NCBI RefSeq assembly: GCF_048066175.1
Contig: NZ_JBLTXA010000001.1
Location: forward strand, 248,001 to 312,000
Length of the DNA stretch: 64,000 bases
Reading direction: 5' to 3'
Origin: Niveispirillum fermenti
GTDB lineage: Bacteria > Pseudomonadota > Alphaproteobacteria > Azospirillales > Azospirillaceae
The notes beneath the pieces were generated by a model that did no database searches, was not told the origin of the DNA, and saw only the letters and a program-made list of their open reading frames with translations. Positions 17,676 to 26,014 of this stretch are shown in pieces (the first letter of the stretch is position 1; each line of letters opens with the position of its first letter). Made by a program: the position numbers and the translations under genes.

Positions 17676-18674
17676 TCAACCCATTTTAGTAATGTTCTTA
17701 GTCATGTCAGCCATGATACGGTCATAAAATTTCGTGAACGCTGTTCCAGATGCAAGTTCCATCGCATCCAACCGCAGTGCGGCAGGCATTTGATTGCGAA
17801 ACCAGGTCATCTGGCGCTTGGCATAGTTGCGGGTCAGTTGCTGGGCGGTGGCGGTTGCCGTGGCCCGGTCCATCCGCCCTTCGATCAGCGCCGCGATTTC
17901 CGGCACGCCCAGCGCCTTCATGGCCGGCAGGGCGGGGTCCAGCTTCTGCCCCAGCAGCGCCGCCACCTCCTGCTCCGCGCCCTGTTCCAGCATAGCCAGG
18001 AAACGCCGATCGCACCGGGCGTAAAGCACGGCACGCGGCGGCTCAACGACAAGGGTGGTGAAGGAGAGATGTGCCGGCACGTCGCGCGGCGGGTCGGCCT
18101 GCCAGGCGCTGATCGGCCGGCCCGTAGCCTGCATCACCTCCCAGGCGCGGATCAGACGCTGGCTGTCGGTGGGATGCAGGCGGGCGGCCGTGACGGGATC
18201 GATCGAGGCCAATCGCGCGTGCAGGGCGGGGCTGCCGATCGCTGCCTGCAGGTCCATGGCCGCCTGCCGCACATCCGCCGGAATATCGGGAATGTCGGAC
18301 AGGCCCTGCATCAGCGACCGCAGATAAAGCCCGGTCCCGCCCACCACGATGGGCAGCCGGCCCGCCGCATGTGCGGCATCGATCTCGGCCAGGGCCCGCT
18401 GGCGCCAGCGGGCGGCGCTCATCCGCATCGAAGCCGGGACGATCCCGTAAAGCGCATGCGGCGCCGCCGCCTCGTCCGCCGGCGACGGGCGGGCAGTGAT
18501 GACACGCAGGTCAGCATATACCTGCATGCTGTCGGCATTGATCACCACACCGTCCGCACGGTCCGCCAGGGCCAGGGCCAGCCCCGATTTGCCCGACGCG
18601 GTCGGCCCGCCAACCACCAGCACGGGGTGCTGCGGCGGGTGGGTGGGTCCAGGGTCTGCTGCCATCGGCGCCAC
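17676..18674 (-). CDS. miaA: tRNA dimethylallyltransferase
   Basis: MiaA adds dimethylallyl to A37 of tRNAs that read codons starting with U. The protein of about 330 residues has the P-loop GGPTASGKSGLALALA, the substrate motif NADSMQVYADL, and GGTGLYLRSL. The C-terminal NYAKRQMTWFRNQ is typical. The GTG at 18674 has AAGG at good spacing, while an ATG at 18665 is also possible. miaA is directly upstream of ilvB in the same direction and may share its transcript. Confidence 0.93.
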   Translation of the reverse strand: MAPMAADPGPTHPPQHPVLVVGGPTASGKSGLALALADRADGVVINADSMQVYADLRVITARPSPADEAAAPHALYGIVPASMRMSAARWRQRALAEIDAAHAAGRLPIVVGGTGLYLRSLMQGLSDIPDIPADVRQAAMDLQAAIGSPALHARLASIDPVTAARLHPTDSQRLIRAWEVMQATGRPISAWQADPPRDVPAHLSFTTLVVEPPRAVLYARCDRRFLAMLEQGAEQEVAALLGQKLDPALPAMKALGVPEIAALIEGRMDRATATATAQQLTRNYAKRQMTWFRNQMPAALRLDAMELASGTAFTKFYDRIMADMTKNITKMG

Positions 18675-18881
18675 GGCGTCGGCCTTTTTGAAGAAATATG
18701 GAAAGGAAGATCAGGTATCTGGTAGCCGCCGCAGGGGCTGCTTGTCATGGGCTTATCACGGCGGGGCCAGGAAATTTCCACCCTGCCGCCATGATTGGGG
18801 TGTTCCATAAGGAGATTGGCGGTACAAGGTGACCGTCCATGCCCGTCGATGGGGCCGGCCACGGGACAGGGAGTTCGCGTC

Positions 18882-20021
18882 ATGCGTGATCTGCGGATCG
18901 ATTTCTTCCGGGGCCTCGCCCTTTGCGCGATCTTCCTCAACCATATCCCGGGACCGGCCACGGCCCTGACCTGGCGGCATTACGGTTTCTCCGATGCGGC
19001 GGATGCCTTCGTCTTCCTGGCGGGATTCAGTGCGGCGCTGGCCTGGGGCGCCGGGTTCCGCGGCGAACGGGACACCGCCCGGGCCAAGGGAAGCGCCCTG
19101 CGCCGTGCCCTGCACCTCTACCGGGCCCATCTTCTGCTGGTGGGCGCCATGCTGGTGCTGGTGACGGCGGGCGCCTGGATTTATGCCAATCCCGCGATCA
19201 AGGAGATGATGGCCCTGGGCTATCTGGGCAACCATCCGGCAGACGGATGGCTGCGCGTCGCCCTGCTGGTCTATCTGCCCAATCTGGGCGACATCCTGCC
19301 CATGTACATTGTCTTCATCAGCATGCTGGCGCTGCTGGGGCCGGTGATGGCCCGCAACCCGCTGCCGACCTTCGTCCTGTCCGCGCTGGTCTGGGCCTGG
19401 GGGGGCATGACCGGGATCGCACCGCCCGCCCATCCGGGAGGCTGGTCCTGGTTCTTCAACCCGCTGTGCTGGCAGTTCCTGTTCGTCATCGGCTTCCTGC
19501 TGGGCAATCGCGTATCCAGTGGCAAGCCGCTGCCGCATCATCCGCTGCTGATGACGGGCGCCGTCATCATGGTGCTTTACGCGCTGCTGGCCACGACACC
19601 CTGGCAGTCGTTTGGCATCGGGCGCGAGTTCCGCGTCTTCGACCCCGATGCGCTGATCCCGCATGGCAAGGCGACGCTGGAGATCGGGCGCCTGCTGCAC
19701 TTCCTGTCCCTGGCTTATATCGTGTCGTCCCTGATCCGGCCGGATGCCGGCTTCCTGGGGGGGCTGGCCGGACGGCAGTTCTCCATCATGGGCCGGCACA
19801 GCCTGCCCGTGTTCGCAGGCGGTGTGCTGCTGTCGGTTCTGTGGACCATCCTGATCGAACAGACGCCCACGACGAACCGCATGGAATGGATGATGGGCCT
19901 GTCGGGGCTGCTGATCCTGCGCGCCATCGCCATGGTATGGGAACATGCGGGTCCCGCCGACCGGCCCGCGGCACGCCCGATGCCGGCACCGGCACCGGCG
20001 ATGCCGGTCGCCGCGACCTGA
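18882..20021 (+). CDS. opgC: OpgC-like membrane acyltransferase
   Basis: The 379-residue protein is highly hydrophobic with about ten predicted membrane segments and starts MRDLRIDFFRGLALCAIFLNHIPG. It continues FSDAADAFVFLAGFSAALAWG, the hallmark opening of OpgC proteins, which succinylate periplasmic glucans in other proteobacteria. The last ~15 residues are a Pro/Ala-rich tail. The ATG at 18882 follows GGGAG. No glucan synthesis genes are nearby, so the acceptor sugar is unknown. It is divergent from miaA. Confidence 0.8.
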   Translation: MRDLRIDFFRGLALCAIFLNHIPGPATALTWRHYGFSDAADAFVFLAGFSAALAWGAGFRGERDTARAKGSALRRALHLYRAHLLLVGAMLVLVTAGAWIYANPAIKEMMALGYLGNHPADGWLRVALLVYLPNLGDILPMYIVFISMLALLGPVMARNPLPTFVLSALVWAWGGMTGIAPPAHPGGWSWFFNPLCWQFLFVIGFLLGNRVSSGKPLPHHPLLMTGAVIMVLYALLATTPWQSFGIGREFRVFDPDALIPHGKATLEIGRLLHFLSLAYIVSSLIRPDAGFLGGLAGRQFSIMGRHSLPVFAGGVLLSVLWTILIEQTPTTNRMEWMMGLSGLLILRAIAMVWEHAGPADRPAARPMPAPAPAMPVAAT

Positions 20022-20121
20022 TCATTCCGGATGGCATCCCCTCACGCATGATCGGTTGCCAGCAGACGGCAGGGACGCGATAAGGGCGGCAATCGACCAC
20101 CCCTGACGGACGGGAAACCCG

Positions 20122-21024
20122 ATGCTGCGCCAAGTCCTGACCCTGATCGCCAATCCCGCCGCACCGGCGCTGGACGACGCCACCGCCAAGGCGGCACGGG
20201 CGGCGCTGACCGAACTGGGGGCCGAAACGGCGCCGGCGGACTGGCTGGCACCGTCCCTGGCCTGCGATATCGGGTTCGACGGGCTGAACGAGGATCAGGC
20301 GCAGGCCGCCGTTGCCCGCGCCCTGGCGGGCCGCCCCGTGGATATCGTGGCCCAGGCCGTTGAGGGACGGCGCAAGTCCGTACTGGTCGCCGACATGGAA
20401 TCGACCATCATCCAGCAGGAAATGCTGGATGAGCTGGGCGACCTGATCGGGGCACGCGAACGTATCGCCACCATCACGGCCCGCGCCATGAATGGGGAGA
20501 TCGGCTTCAAGGGCGCCCTGCGCGAGCGGGTGGCCCTGCTGGCCGGGCTGGATGCCGGCGTGCTGACGCAGATGATCGGCCGCGTCACCTATATGCCGGG
20601 GGCCGCCACCCTGATCGCGACGCTGCGCCGGCATGGCGTCTATTGCGCACTGGTGTCGGGCGGGTTCAAGACCTTCACGGCCCACGTGCGTGAAACGCTG
20701 GGCTTCGATGAGGATCAGGCCAACGACCTGATCCTTGCGGATGGCAAGCTGGCCGGGACGGTGGTCGAACCCATCCTGGACAAGGATGCCAAGCATCAAG
20801 CCCTGATCCGCATCACCGCCGCGCGCCGGGTGCCGGTAGCCGCCAGCATCACCGTCGGCGATGGTGCCAACGACCTGCCCATGCTGATGGCGGCGGGCAT
20901 CGGCGTGGCCTATCACGCAAAGCCCAGCGTGGCGGCACAGGCCCGCGCCCGCATCGATCATGGTGACTTGACGGCACTGCTTTACATCCAAGGCTACAGG
21001 GCTTCGGAAATCACAGTGGCATAA
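20122..21024 (+). CDS. serB: Phosphoserine phosphatase
   Basis: SerB removes phosphate from O-phosphoserine in the last step of serine synthesis. The 300-residue protein has an N-terminal region of about 85 residues, a likely degenerate ACT-like domain, then a HAD phosphatase domain. Motif I reads VADMESTII, with nucleophile Asp91 but Glu93 at the usual second Asp. LVSGGFKTFTAHV provides motif II, and VGDGANDLPMLMAAGIGVAYHAKP provides motifs III and IV. The overall match to SerB is strong despite the Asp-to-Glu change. The gene stands alone. Confidence 0.9.
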   Translation: MLRQVLTLIANPAAPALDDATAKAARAALTELGAETAPADWLAPSLACDIGFDGLNEDQAQAAVARALAGRPVDIVAQAVEGRRKSVLVADMESTIIQQEMLDELGDLIGARERIATITARAMNGEIGFKGALRERVALLAGLDAGVLTQMIGRVTYMPGAATLIATLRRHGVYCALVSGGFKTFTAHVRETLGFDEDQANDLILADGKLAGTVVEPILDKDAKHQALIRITAARRVPVAASITVGDGANDLPMLMAAGIGVAYHAKPSVAAQARARIDHGDLTALLYIQGYRASEITVA

Positions 21025-21079
21025 GGTTGCCCGGAACGGCACCATCGGGACAGGTTCATCCAGGATGGAGTGCGCGTCC

Positions 21080-21715
21080 ATGCCGGTCTTTCCCGTTGAA
21101 ACGCTGCTGCTGTTCCTGACGGCGGCCCTGGCGCTGAATCTGACGCCGGGGCCGGACATGCTGTTCTGTCTGGGCAGCGGCGCCCAGCGAGGCCCCAGGG
21201 CCGGGCTGGCCGCCGCGTTGGGCGTGGCGACAGGGGCGATGGCGCATACCGCCGCCGCGGCCTTCGGTCTGGCGGGCCTGCTGATGGCCTCGCCGCTGCT
21301 GTTCGAGATTGTGCGCTGGGCGGGTGCGGCCTATCTCCTGTGGCTGGCCTGGAACACGTTCCGCGCCCCACCGCCGGCCGCCGCCGGCACGGCGACCAGC
21401 CAGCGCGATATCGGCCGCATCTTCCTGCGCGGGGCCATCACCAACATCCTCAACCCCAAGATCGCCATCTTCTTCCTGGCCTTCCTGCCGCAATTCATCG
21501 ATCCGGCCCGCGGATCGGTCATCGTGCAAGCCCTGGTGCTGGGCACGCTGCTGAACCTGTCGGGCACCATCGTCAATGCGATGGTGGGGATGGGGGCCGG
21601 TGGGGTGGGGCGACGTCTGGCCCGCAACCCCGCAGCCGCCCGCATGCTGAACCGCATCTCCGGCACCGTCTTCCTGGGCATGGCCGTGCGCCTGGGACTG
21701 ATGAGCCGGACCTGA
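21080..21715 (+). CDS. LysE/RhtB-family amino acid exporter
   Basis: The 211-residue protein has about six membrane segments and the family opening ALALNLTPGPDMLFCLGSGAQRG. WAGAAYLLWLAWNTFR and GAITNILNPKIAIFFLAFLPQF follow, typical of LysE-type exporters of amino acids or small metabolites. The ATG at 21080 is chosen because GGAG lies nine bases upstream; an ATG at 21065 is also in frame. It follows serB in the same direction by 55 bp and is convergent with the PaiB-like gene. Confidence 0.9.
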   Translation: MPVFPVETLLLFLTAALALNLTPGPDMLFCLGSGAQRGPRAGLAAALGVATGAMAHTAAAAFGLAGLLMASPLLFEIVRWAGAAYLLWLAWNTFRAPPPAAAGTATSQRDIGRIFLRGAITNILNPKIAIFFLAFLPQFIDPARGSVIVQALVLGTLLNLSGTIVNAMVGMGAGGVGRRLARNPAAARMLNRISGTVFLGMAVRLGLMSRT

Positions 21716-21749
21716 AGGCGGCCGCCCCTGACACAGGGGGCCCAGGGCA

Positions 21750-22340
21750 TCAGGGTATCTCCAGCACGCCGGAAAGCCCGGCCCGCACACCGGCCCGGTC
21801 CGCCTCCGGCCGGTTCTGGCTCAGCTTGGCCTTACCCTCCACCTTGTCCACATGCAGGACCAGCCCGACAATGGCGCGCAGATTTGCGGCAATGAAATCC
21901 GCCGGGGCGTCAGCGACCTTCCAGGGCACCTCCCGCCCCATCTCCTGTCGGTCGGTCAGACGGCTGACGATGGCTAACACGGCATCCGGGTCCTCCACCA
22001 CCTCCAGACGCCCGTGAACATGCACGGTCAGGTAATTCCAGGTTGGCACGACCTTGTGATGGATGGCCTTGCCCAGATACCAGGACGGGCTGACATAGCC
22101 GTCACCCCCCTGGAAGAGGGCCAGCGACGGCACGCCCGGATCGAAGCGTCGCCAATGCGGGTTGGCCCGCGCGACATGGCCTGTAAGCCGCAGCCCGTCC
22201 GCCCCGCGCTCCCGCAGCAGGGGCAGCAGTGTGGACAGCAATCCGCCATCCCCCAGACTGACCAGCGTAGCCAGCGGCCGGTGGTCGATCAGGTCCAGCG
22301 CGGCCTGCATCTCCATCGTGAACGCATCGGGTATATACAT
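21750..22340 (-). CDS. PaiB-like FMN-binding protein
   Basis: The 196-residue protein starts MYIPDAFTMEMQAALDLIDHRPLATLVS and contains the FMN-binding split-barrel pattern of the PaiB family (GLRLTGHVARANPHWR, YVSPSWYLGK, VPTWNYLTVHVHG). In Bacillus, PaiB was described as a negative regulator of sporulation and protease genes, but most members behave as flavin or haem-binding stress proteins. The function here is unknown. It is divergent from chrA across about 150 bp. Confidence 0.85.
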   Translation of the reverse strand: MYIPDAFTMEMQAALDLIDHRPLATLVSLGDGGLLSTLLPLLRERGADGLRLTGHVARANPHWRRFDPGVPSLALFQGGDGYVSPSWYLGKAIHHKVVPTWNYLTVHVHGRLEVVEDPDAVLAIVSRLTDRQEMGREVPWKVADAPADFIAANLRAIVGLVLHVDKVEGKAKLSQNRPEADRAGVRAGLSGVLEIP

Positions 22341-22474
22341 CGGCGCGCGCTCCCCGTCTCGTGCCGTCGGACCTCCCCCATTCCTGCCGCAGAACGCAGC
22401 GCATCGCATTCATTGACTTGTAACAATGACAAACTTGCATCCGGCCCGTGGCACACGCAGCATCGCGCCACATC

Positions 22475-22486
22475 GGGGGGGGGGGG
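22475..22486. repeat. Homopolymeric G12 tract before chrA
   Basis: Twelve consecutive G residues end six bases before the chrA ATG (…GAGCTTAATG) and include its Shine-Dalgarno purines. Mononucleotide runs of this length are prone to slipped-strand changes; see findings. Confidence 0.9.
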
Positions 22487-22492
22487 AGCTTA

Positions 22493-23773
22493 ATGCCTGA
22501 TTTTGCTCAAGCGCTGCGTTTCTGGTTCTGGCTGGGCTGCGTCAGCTTCGGCGGGCCGGCGGGGCAGATCGCCCTGATGCAGCAGGAGCTGGTGGAACGG
22601 CGGCGCTGGATCGACGGCACGCGGTTTCTGCACGGGCTGAACTTCGCCATGCTGCTGCCGGGACCGGAGGCGCAGCAGCTTGCCACCTATATCGGCTGGC
22701 GCCTGCATGGGACCCTGGGCGGGCTGGCTGCCGGCGGGCTGTTCATCCTGCCCGGCGCGCTGGTGCTGCTGGCCCTGTCATGGCTGGCGGCCGAACATGG
22801 GGATCTGGCCTGGGTCGGCGCCCTGTTCGACGGGGTGAAGCCCGTCGTGATCGCCATCATCGCGGCTTCCGTCTGGCGGCTGGGCCGGCGCACCTTGCGC
22901 GGGATCGCTGCCCTGCTGCTGGCCCTGGCGGCCTTCCTGGCACTCTATCTGGGCCACCTGCCCTTCCCCATCCTGATCGCCCTGGCCGCGCTGCTGGGTT
23001 ATCTGGCCGCACGAATGGGCCGCGACTGGTTCACCCACCCCGCACATGCCCCCGGACATCCCGACGATGGCGAGGGGCACCTCCCCGACGACCGGCCCCC
23101 GTCGCGCGGTTCGCGGCGGCTGGTACGGCTGGCCCTGCTTTTTGCCGTGCTGCTGCTGGTGCCGGTCCTGGGGGTGGTGCTGTTGCTGGGCCGCACGCCC
23201 TGGGCCGATATCGCCGACCTGTTCACCACAGCCGCCTTCGTCACGTTCGGCGGCGCCTATGCCGTGTTGCCCTACATCGCCGAGCGCGCCGTGGAACATT
23301 ATCACTGGCTGACGGCGGCGGACATGCTGAACGGGCTGGCCCTGGCCGAAAGCACGCCGGGCCCGCTGATCCTGGTCACCCAGTATGTCGGCTTCTTCGC
23401 GGGCTGGAACCATTCCGGCGGCCTGTCGCCGGGGATGGCCGGGATGATCGCGGCGGGCCTTACCACCTATGTCACCTTCCTGCCCTGCTTCTTCTTCATC
23501 TTCGCCGGTGCCCCCTATATCGAGGCGCTGATCCGCAACCGGGCGGCGGCCGGAGCGCTGGCGGCCATCACGGCGGCCGTGGTCGGCGTCATCCTGAACC
23601 TGGGCGTGGTGATGGGCGAACAGGTGCTGCTGCCCGGCGGCCAGCCGGACCCGGTGGCATTGATCGTCGCATGTCTGGCGCTGTTCGCGCTGCTGCGCCT
23701 GCAGGTCGCCGTGCATTGGCTGGTGCTGGCGGGTGCCGGCTTCGGGCTGGTCCGCATGCTGCTGGTCGCCTGA
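22493..23773 (+). CDS. chrA: Chromate transporter ChrA (two-domain)
   Basis: ChrA exports chromate from the cytoplasm. The 426-residue protein has two homologous CHR halves. The first contains FWFWLGCVSFGGPAGQIALMQQELVERRRW and LPGPEAQQLATYIGWRLHG. After a charged Pro/Asp-rich cytoplasmic loop (about residues 185-220), the second contains AAFVTFGGAYAVLPYIAERAV and ALAESTPGPLILVTQYVGF. About ten membrane segments are predicted. The ATG at 22493 lies directly downstream of the G12 tract. No chrB-like regulator is next to it. Confidence 0.93.
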   Translation: MPDFAQALRFWFWLGCVSFGGPAGQIALMQQELVERRRWIDGTRFLHGLNFAMLLPGPEAQQLATYIGWRLHGTLGGLAAGGLFILPGALVLLALSWLAAEHGDLAWVGALFDGVKPVVIAIIAASVWRLGRRTLRGIAALLLALAAFLALYLGHLPFPILIALAALLGYLAARMGRDWFTHPAHAPGHPDDGEGHLPDDRPPSRGSRRLVRLALLFAVLLLVPVLGVVLLLGRTPWADIADLFTTAAFVTFGGAYAVLPYIAERAVEHYHWLTAADMLNGLALAESTPGPLILVTQYVGFFAGWNHSGGLSPGMAGMIAAGLTTYVTFLPCFFFIFAGAPYIEALIRNRAAAGALAAITAAVVGVILNLGVVMGEQVLLPGGQPDPVALIVACLALFALLRLQVAVHWLVLAGAGFGLVRMLLVA

Positions 23774-23794
23774 ACCAGGGTCCATGACGACGAA

Positions 23795-23816
23795 GGGCGC
23801 CCCCATGGGGGCGCCC
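23795..23816. terminator. Perfect 22-bp palindrome after chrA
   Basis: GGGCGCCCCCATGGGGGCGCCC forms a fully paired hairpin in the gap between the convergent chrA and Lrp-family genes. There is no T-run on either side, so it may be a transcript-stabilising or bidirectional stop structure rather than a classic terminator. Confidence 0.4.
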
Positions 23817-23855
23817 TGGCGGGACGTGGGAAAGACCGATCACGCCGGGCGCGAA

Positions 23856-24377
23856 TCAGACTTCGTCTTCCTCGTCATCATCTTCCTTGACCTCCGGCCC
23901 GACATCGACATCGATGGGCACACCGGGGGCATATTTGGACTGGCGGATGGCCAGGGCCGATTTCACATGGCTGACATTGGGGGCCGCCGTCAGCTTCGTG
24001 GTCAGGAAACGCTGATAGCTGTCCCAGTCCACCGCCACGACCTTCAGCAGGAAGTCGGTTTCCCCGGCCAGCATGTTGCATTCCCGAACCTCCGGCCAGC
24101 TATTGACCAGTGATTCGAAACGCTTCAGATCGCTTTCCGCCTGGGACGACAGGCCGACCTGTGCGAAAACCGTGACATGGAATCCCATGGATTCCGGGTT
24201 GATGTCGGCATGGTAACCGCGGATGTAGCCGGCCTCCTCCAGCGCGCGCACACGGCGCAGGCAGGGGGGAGCGGAAATGCCGGCGCGCCGGGCCAGTTCC
24301 ACATTGGTCATCCGGCCGTCCGCCTGCAGGTCACGCAGGATGCGCCGATCGATTCGGTCGAGTTTGACCCGCCGCAT
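23856..24377 (-). CDS. Lrp/AsnC-family regulator
   Basis: The 173-residue protein has an N-terminal helix-turn-helix (KLDRIDRRILRDLQADGRMTNVELARRAGISAPPCLRRVRALEEAGYI) and the RAM/AsnC effector domain (GFHVTVFAQVGL, then EVRECNMLAGETDFLLKVVAVDWDSYQRFL). Members bind amino acids and form octamers or dimers on DNA. The last ~12 residues are an unusual acidic tail (VKEDDDEEDEV). The divergent ELM1-like gene is the nearest candidate target, but no operator was evident. Confidence 0.92.
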   Translation of the reverse strand: MRRVKLDRIDRRILRDLQADGRMTNVELARRAGISAPPCLRRVRALEEAGYIRGYHADINPESMGFHVTVFAQVGLSSQAESDLKRFESLVNSWPEVRECNMLAGETDFLLKVVAVDWDSYQRFLTTKLTAAPNVSHVKSALAIRQSKYAPGVPIDVDVGPEVKEDDDEEDEV

Positions 24378-24500
24378 GGTGATTTTTTAACTCCAGGAGT
24401 TCATGATTTGAGCAAGGATATTACACGCCCAGCCCCTTCCCGCAAGGGAGAGCCGGATTACGATATAAAATTTCCCAAATCAAGCCCCACAGGTGCGGAT

Positions 24501-25484
24501 GTGACCAGTAAACCCCCAACCTGCTGGGTAGTGTCCGACGGGCGGGCGGGAATCGAAAACCCCTGCCTGGGGCTGGCGGAAGCGCTGGACCTGACACCGG
24601 TCGTCAAGCGGGTCCGGCTGCGCACACCGTGGCGGCAGACCACCCCCTATCTGCCGCTGCCCGGCATCGCGGCGGCACTGGCACCCGGATCGGACACGCT
24701 GGACACGCCCTGGCCCGACCTTCTGATCAGTTCCGGCCGTCAGGCCGTGGCCCTGTCGATGGCGGCCGGACGCCGCTCGCCCCGTACGGTGCGGGTGCAT
24801 ATCCAGAATCCGGGCGTGCCCTTCGACCGGTTCGATCTTGTCAGCCTTCCAAGCCACGACCGGAAGAAAGCCCCCAACCTGGTGGAAAGCCGCGGCGCCA
24901 TCCACCGCGTGACGGCAAGGAAACTGGCCAGGGCGGCCGCGGATTTCGCACCGCTGGCAGCCGGGCTGGCCCGCCCCCTGGTGGCGGTGATGATCGGCGG
25001 GTCCAACCGGTTCTATACGCTGGACGAAGCGATGATGACCGGCCTGGCCGACCAGTTGGCCACCCTGGTGCGCGACCAGGGGGTGGGCATGATGATCACC
25101 ACATCCCGCCGGACGGGGGCGGGCAACGAAGCCATCCTGCGCCGGGCCCTTACAGGGCTGCCGGTGTTCCTGTGGGACGGTACGGGACCGAATCCATATT
25201 TCGGGATGCTGGCCCTGGCGGACCACCTGATCGTCACGTCCGACAGCGTCGCCATGGTTTCGGAGGCGACCGCCACGGGCAAGCCGGTGCATGTCATCGA
25301 TCTGGCCGGCAATGCGGAGAAGTTCGACCGGTTCCACGCCATGCTGCGCGCAGACGGGGTGACACGCCCCTTTACGGGGCGGCTGGAGACATGGACGTAC
25401 ACTCCTTTGGACGATACCGCCCGGTTGGCCGCCCGCGTCCGGGAATTGCTGGACGAGCGTCAGGCCGGCAGCGGGGCCGGCTGA
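24501..25484 (+). CDS. Mitochondrial fission ELM1-like protein
   Basis: The 327-residue protein matches the bacterial ELM1-like (DUF1022) family: CWVVSDGRAGIENPCLGLAEAL, PDLLISSGRQAVALSMA and VRVHIQNPGVPFDRFDLV. VAVMIGGSNRFYTLDE, TTSRRTGAGNEAIL and HLIVTSDSVAMVSEATATGKPVHVIDL follow. The alternating Gly-rich turns look like a GT-B-type glycosyltransferase fold, but I know of no demonstrated activity in bacteria. I chose the GTG at 24501, with AGG upstream, because no ATG is in frame after the Lrp gene start. The end overlaps the convergent GNAT gene by 25 bp. Confidence 0.8.
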   Translation: MTSKPPTCWVVSDGRAGIENPCLGLAEALDLTPVVKRVRLRTPWRQTTPYLPLPGIAAALAPGSDTLDTPWPDLLISSGRQAVALSMAAGRRSPRTVRVHIQNPGVPFDRFDLVSLPSHDRKKAPNLVESRGAIHRVTARKLARAAADFAPLAAGLARPLVAVMIGGSNRFYTLDEAMMTGLADQLATLVRDQGVGMMITTSRRTGAGNEAILRRALTGLPVFLWDGTGPNPYFGMLALADHLIVTSDSVAMVSEATATGKPVHVIDLAGNAEKFDRFHAMLRADGVTRPFTGRLETWTYTPLDDTARLAARVRELLDERQAGSGAG

Positions 25485-26008
25485 TCGGCATTGCCGGGGG
25501 GCGGGGCGGCCGGGTCGCCCAGCGGACGGACCATCAGCACCCAGTCCAGCCAGCGGCCATGCTTGACACCCAGGCCCGGCACCGATCCGGCCAGCGTGAA
25601 GCCCAGGGCGCGATGCAACCCCAGGGAGCCCTGGTTGCTGCCATCCCCGATGACGGCGACCATGCGGCGGTATCCCGCGCGTGTACAATGGTCGATCAAC
25701 GCCTTCAGCAAGGCCCGTCCCACCCCCATCCCCTGCGCGTCGGGTGCAACATAGATGGAATTCTCCACTGTGAAGCGATAGCCGGGCCGGTCGCGGAAGG
25801 CGCTGCCATAGGCATAGCCCAGCACCCGCCCCGCCTGTTCGGCCACCAGATAGGGATAGCCGCCGGTCTGCACGGCCAGCATGCGCCGCGCCATTTCCGC
25901 CGCATCGGGCGGTGCCGCCTCATAGCTGGCCGTCCCCTCCAGCACATGCGGCGCATAGATGGCGGCGATGGCATCGGCATCCGCCACCGTGGCCGGGCGC
26001 AACAGCAT
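25460..26008 (-). CDS. GNAT acetyltransferase, phosphinothricin/methionine-sulfoximine type
   Basis: The 182-residue protein has the GNAT fold with the acetyl-CoA loop APDAQGMGVGRALLKALIDH. It also has features of the Pat/MnaT subgroup: IAAIYAPHVLEGTASYE near the start, GYAYGSAFRDRPGYRFTVENSIYV and GDGSNQGSLGLHRALGF. Such enzymes N-acetylate methionine sulfoximine, phosphinothricin or related amines. The C-terminus has a Pro-rich extension of about 15 residues. It lies six bases after the end of the N-formylglutamate amidohydrolase gene, so the two probably form an operon. Confidence 0.85.
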   Translation of the reverse strand: MLLRPATVADADAIAAIYAPHVLEGTASYEAAPPDAAEMARRMLAVQTGGYPYLVAEQAGRVLGYAYGSAFRDRPGYRFTVENSIYVAPDAQGMGVGRALLKALIDHCTRAGYRRMVAVIGDGSNQGSLGLHRALGFTLAGSVPGLGVKHGRWLDWVLMVRPLGDPAAPPPGNADQPAPLPA

Positions 26009-26014
26009 TTTCCT

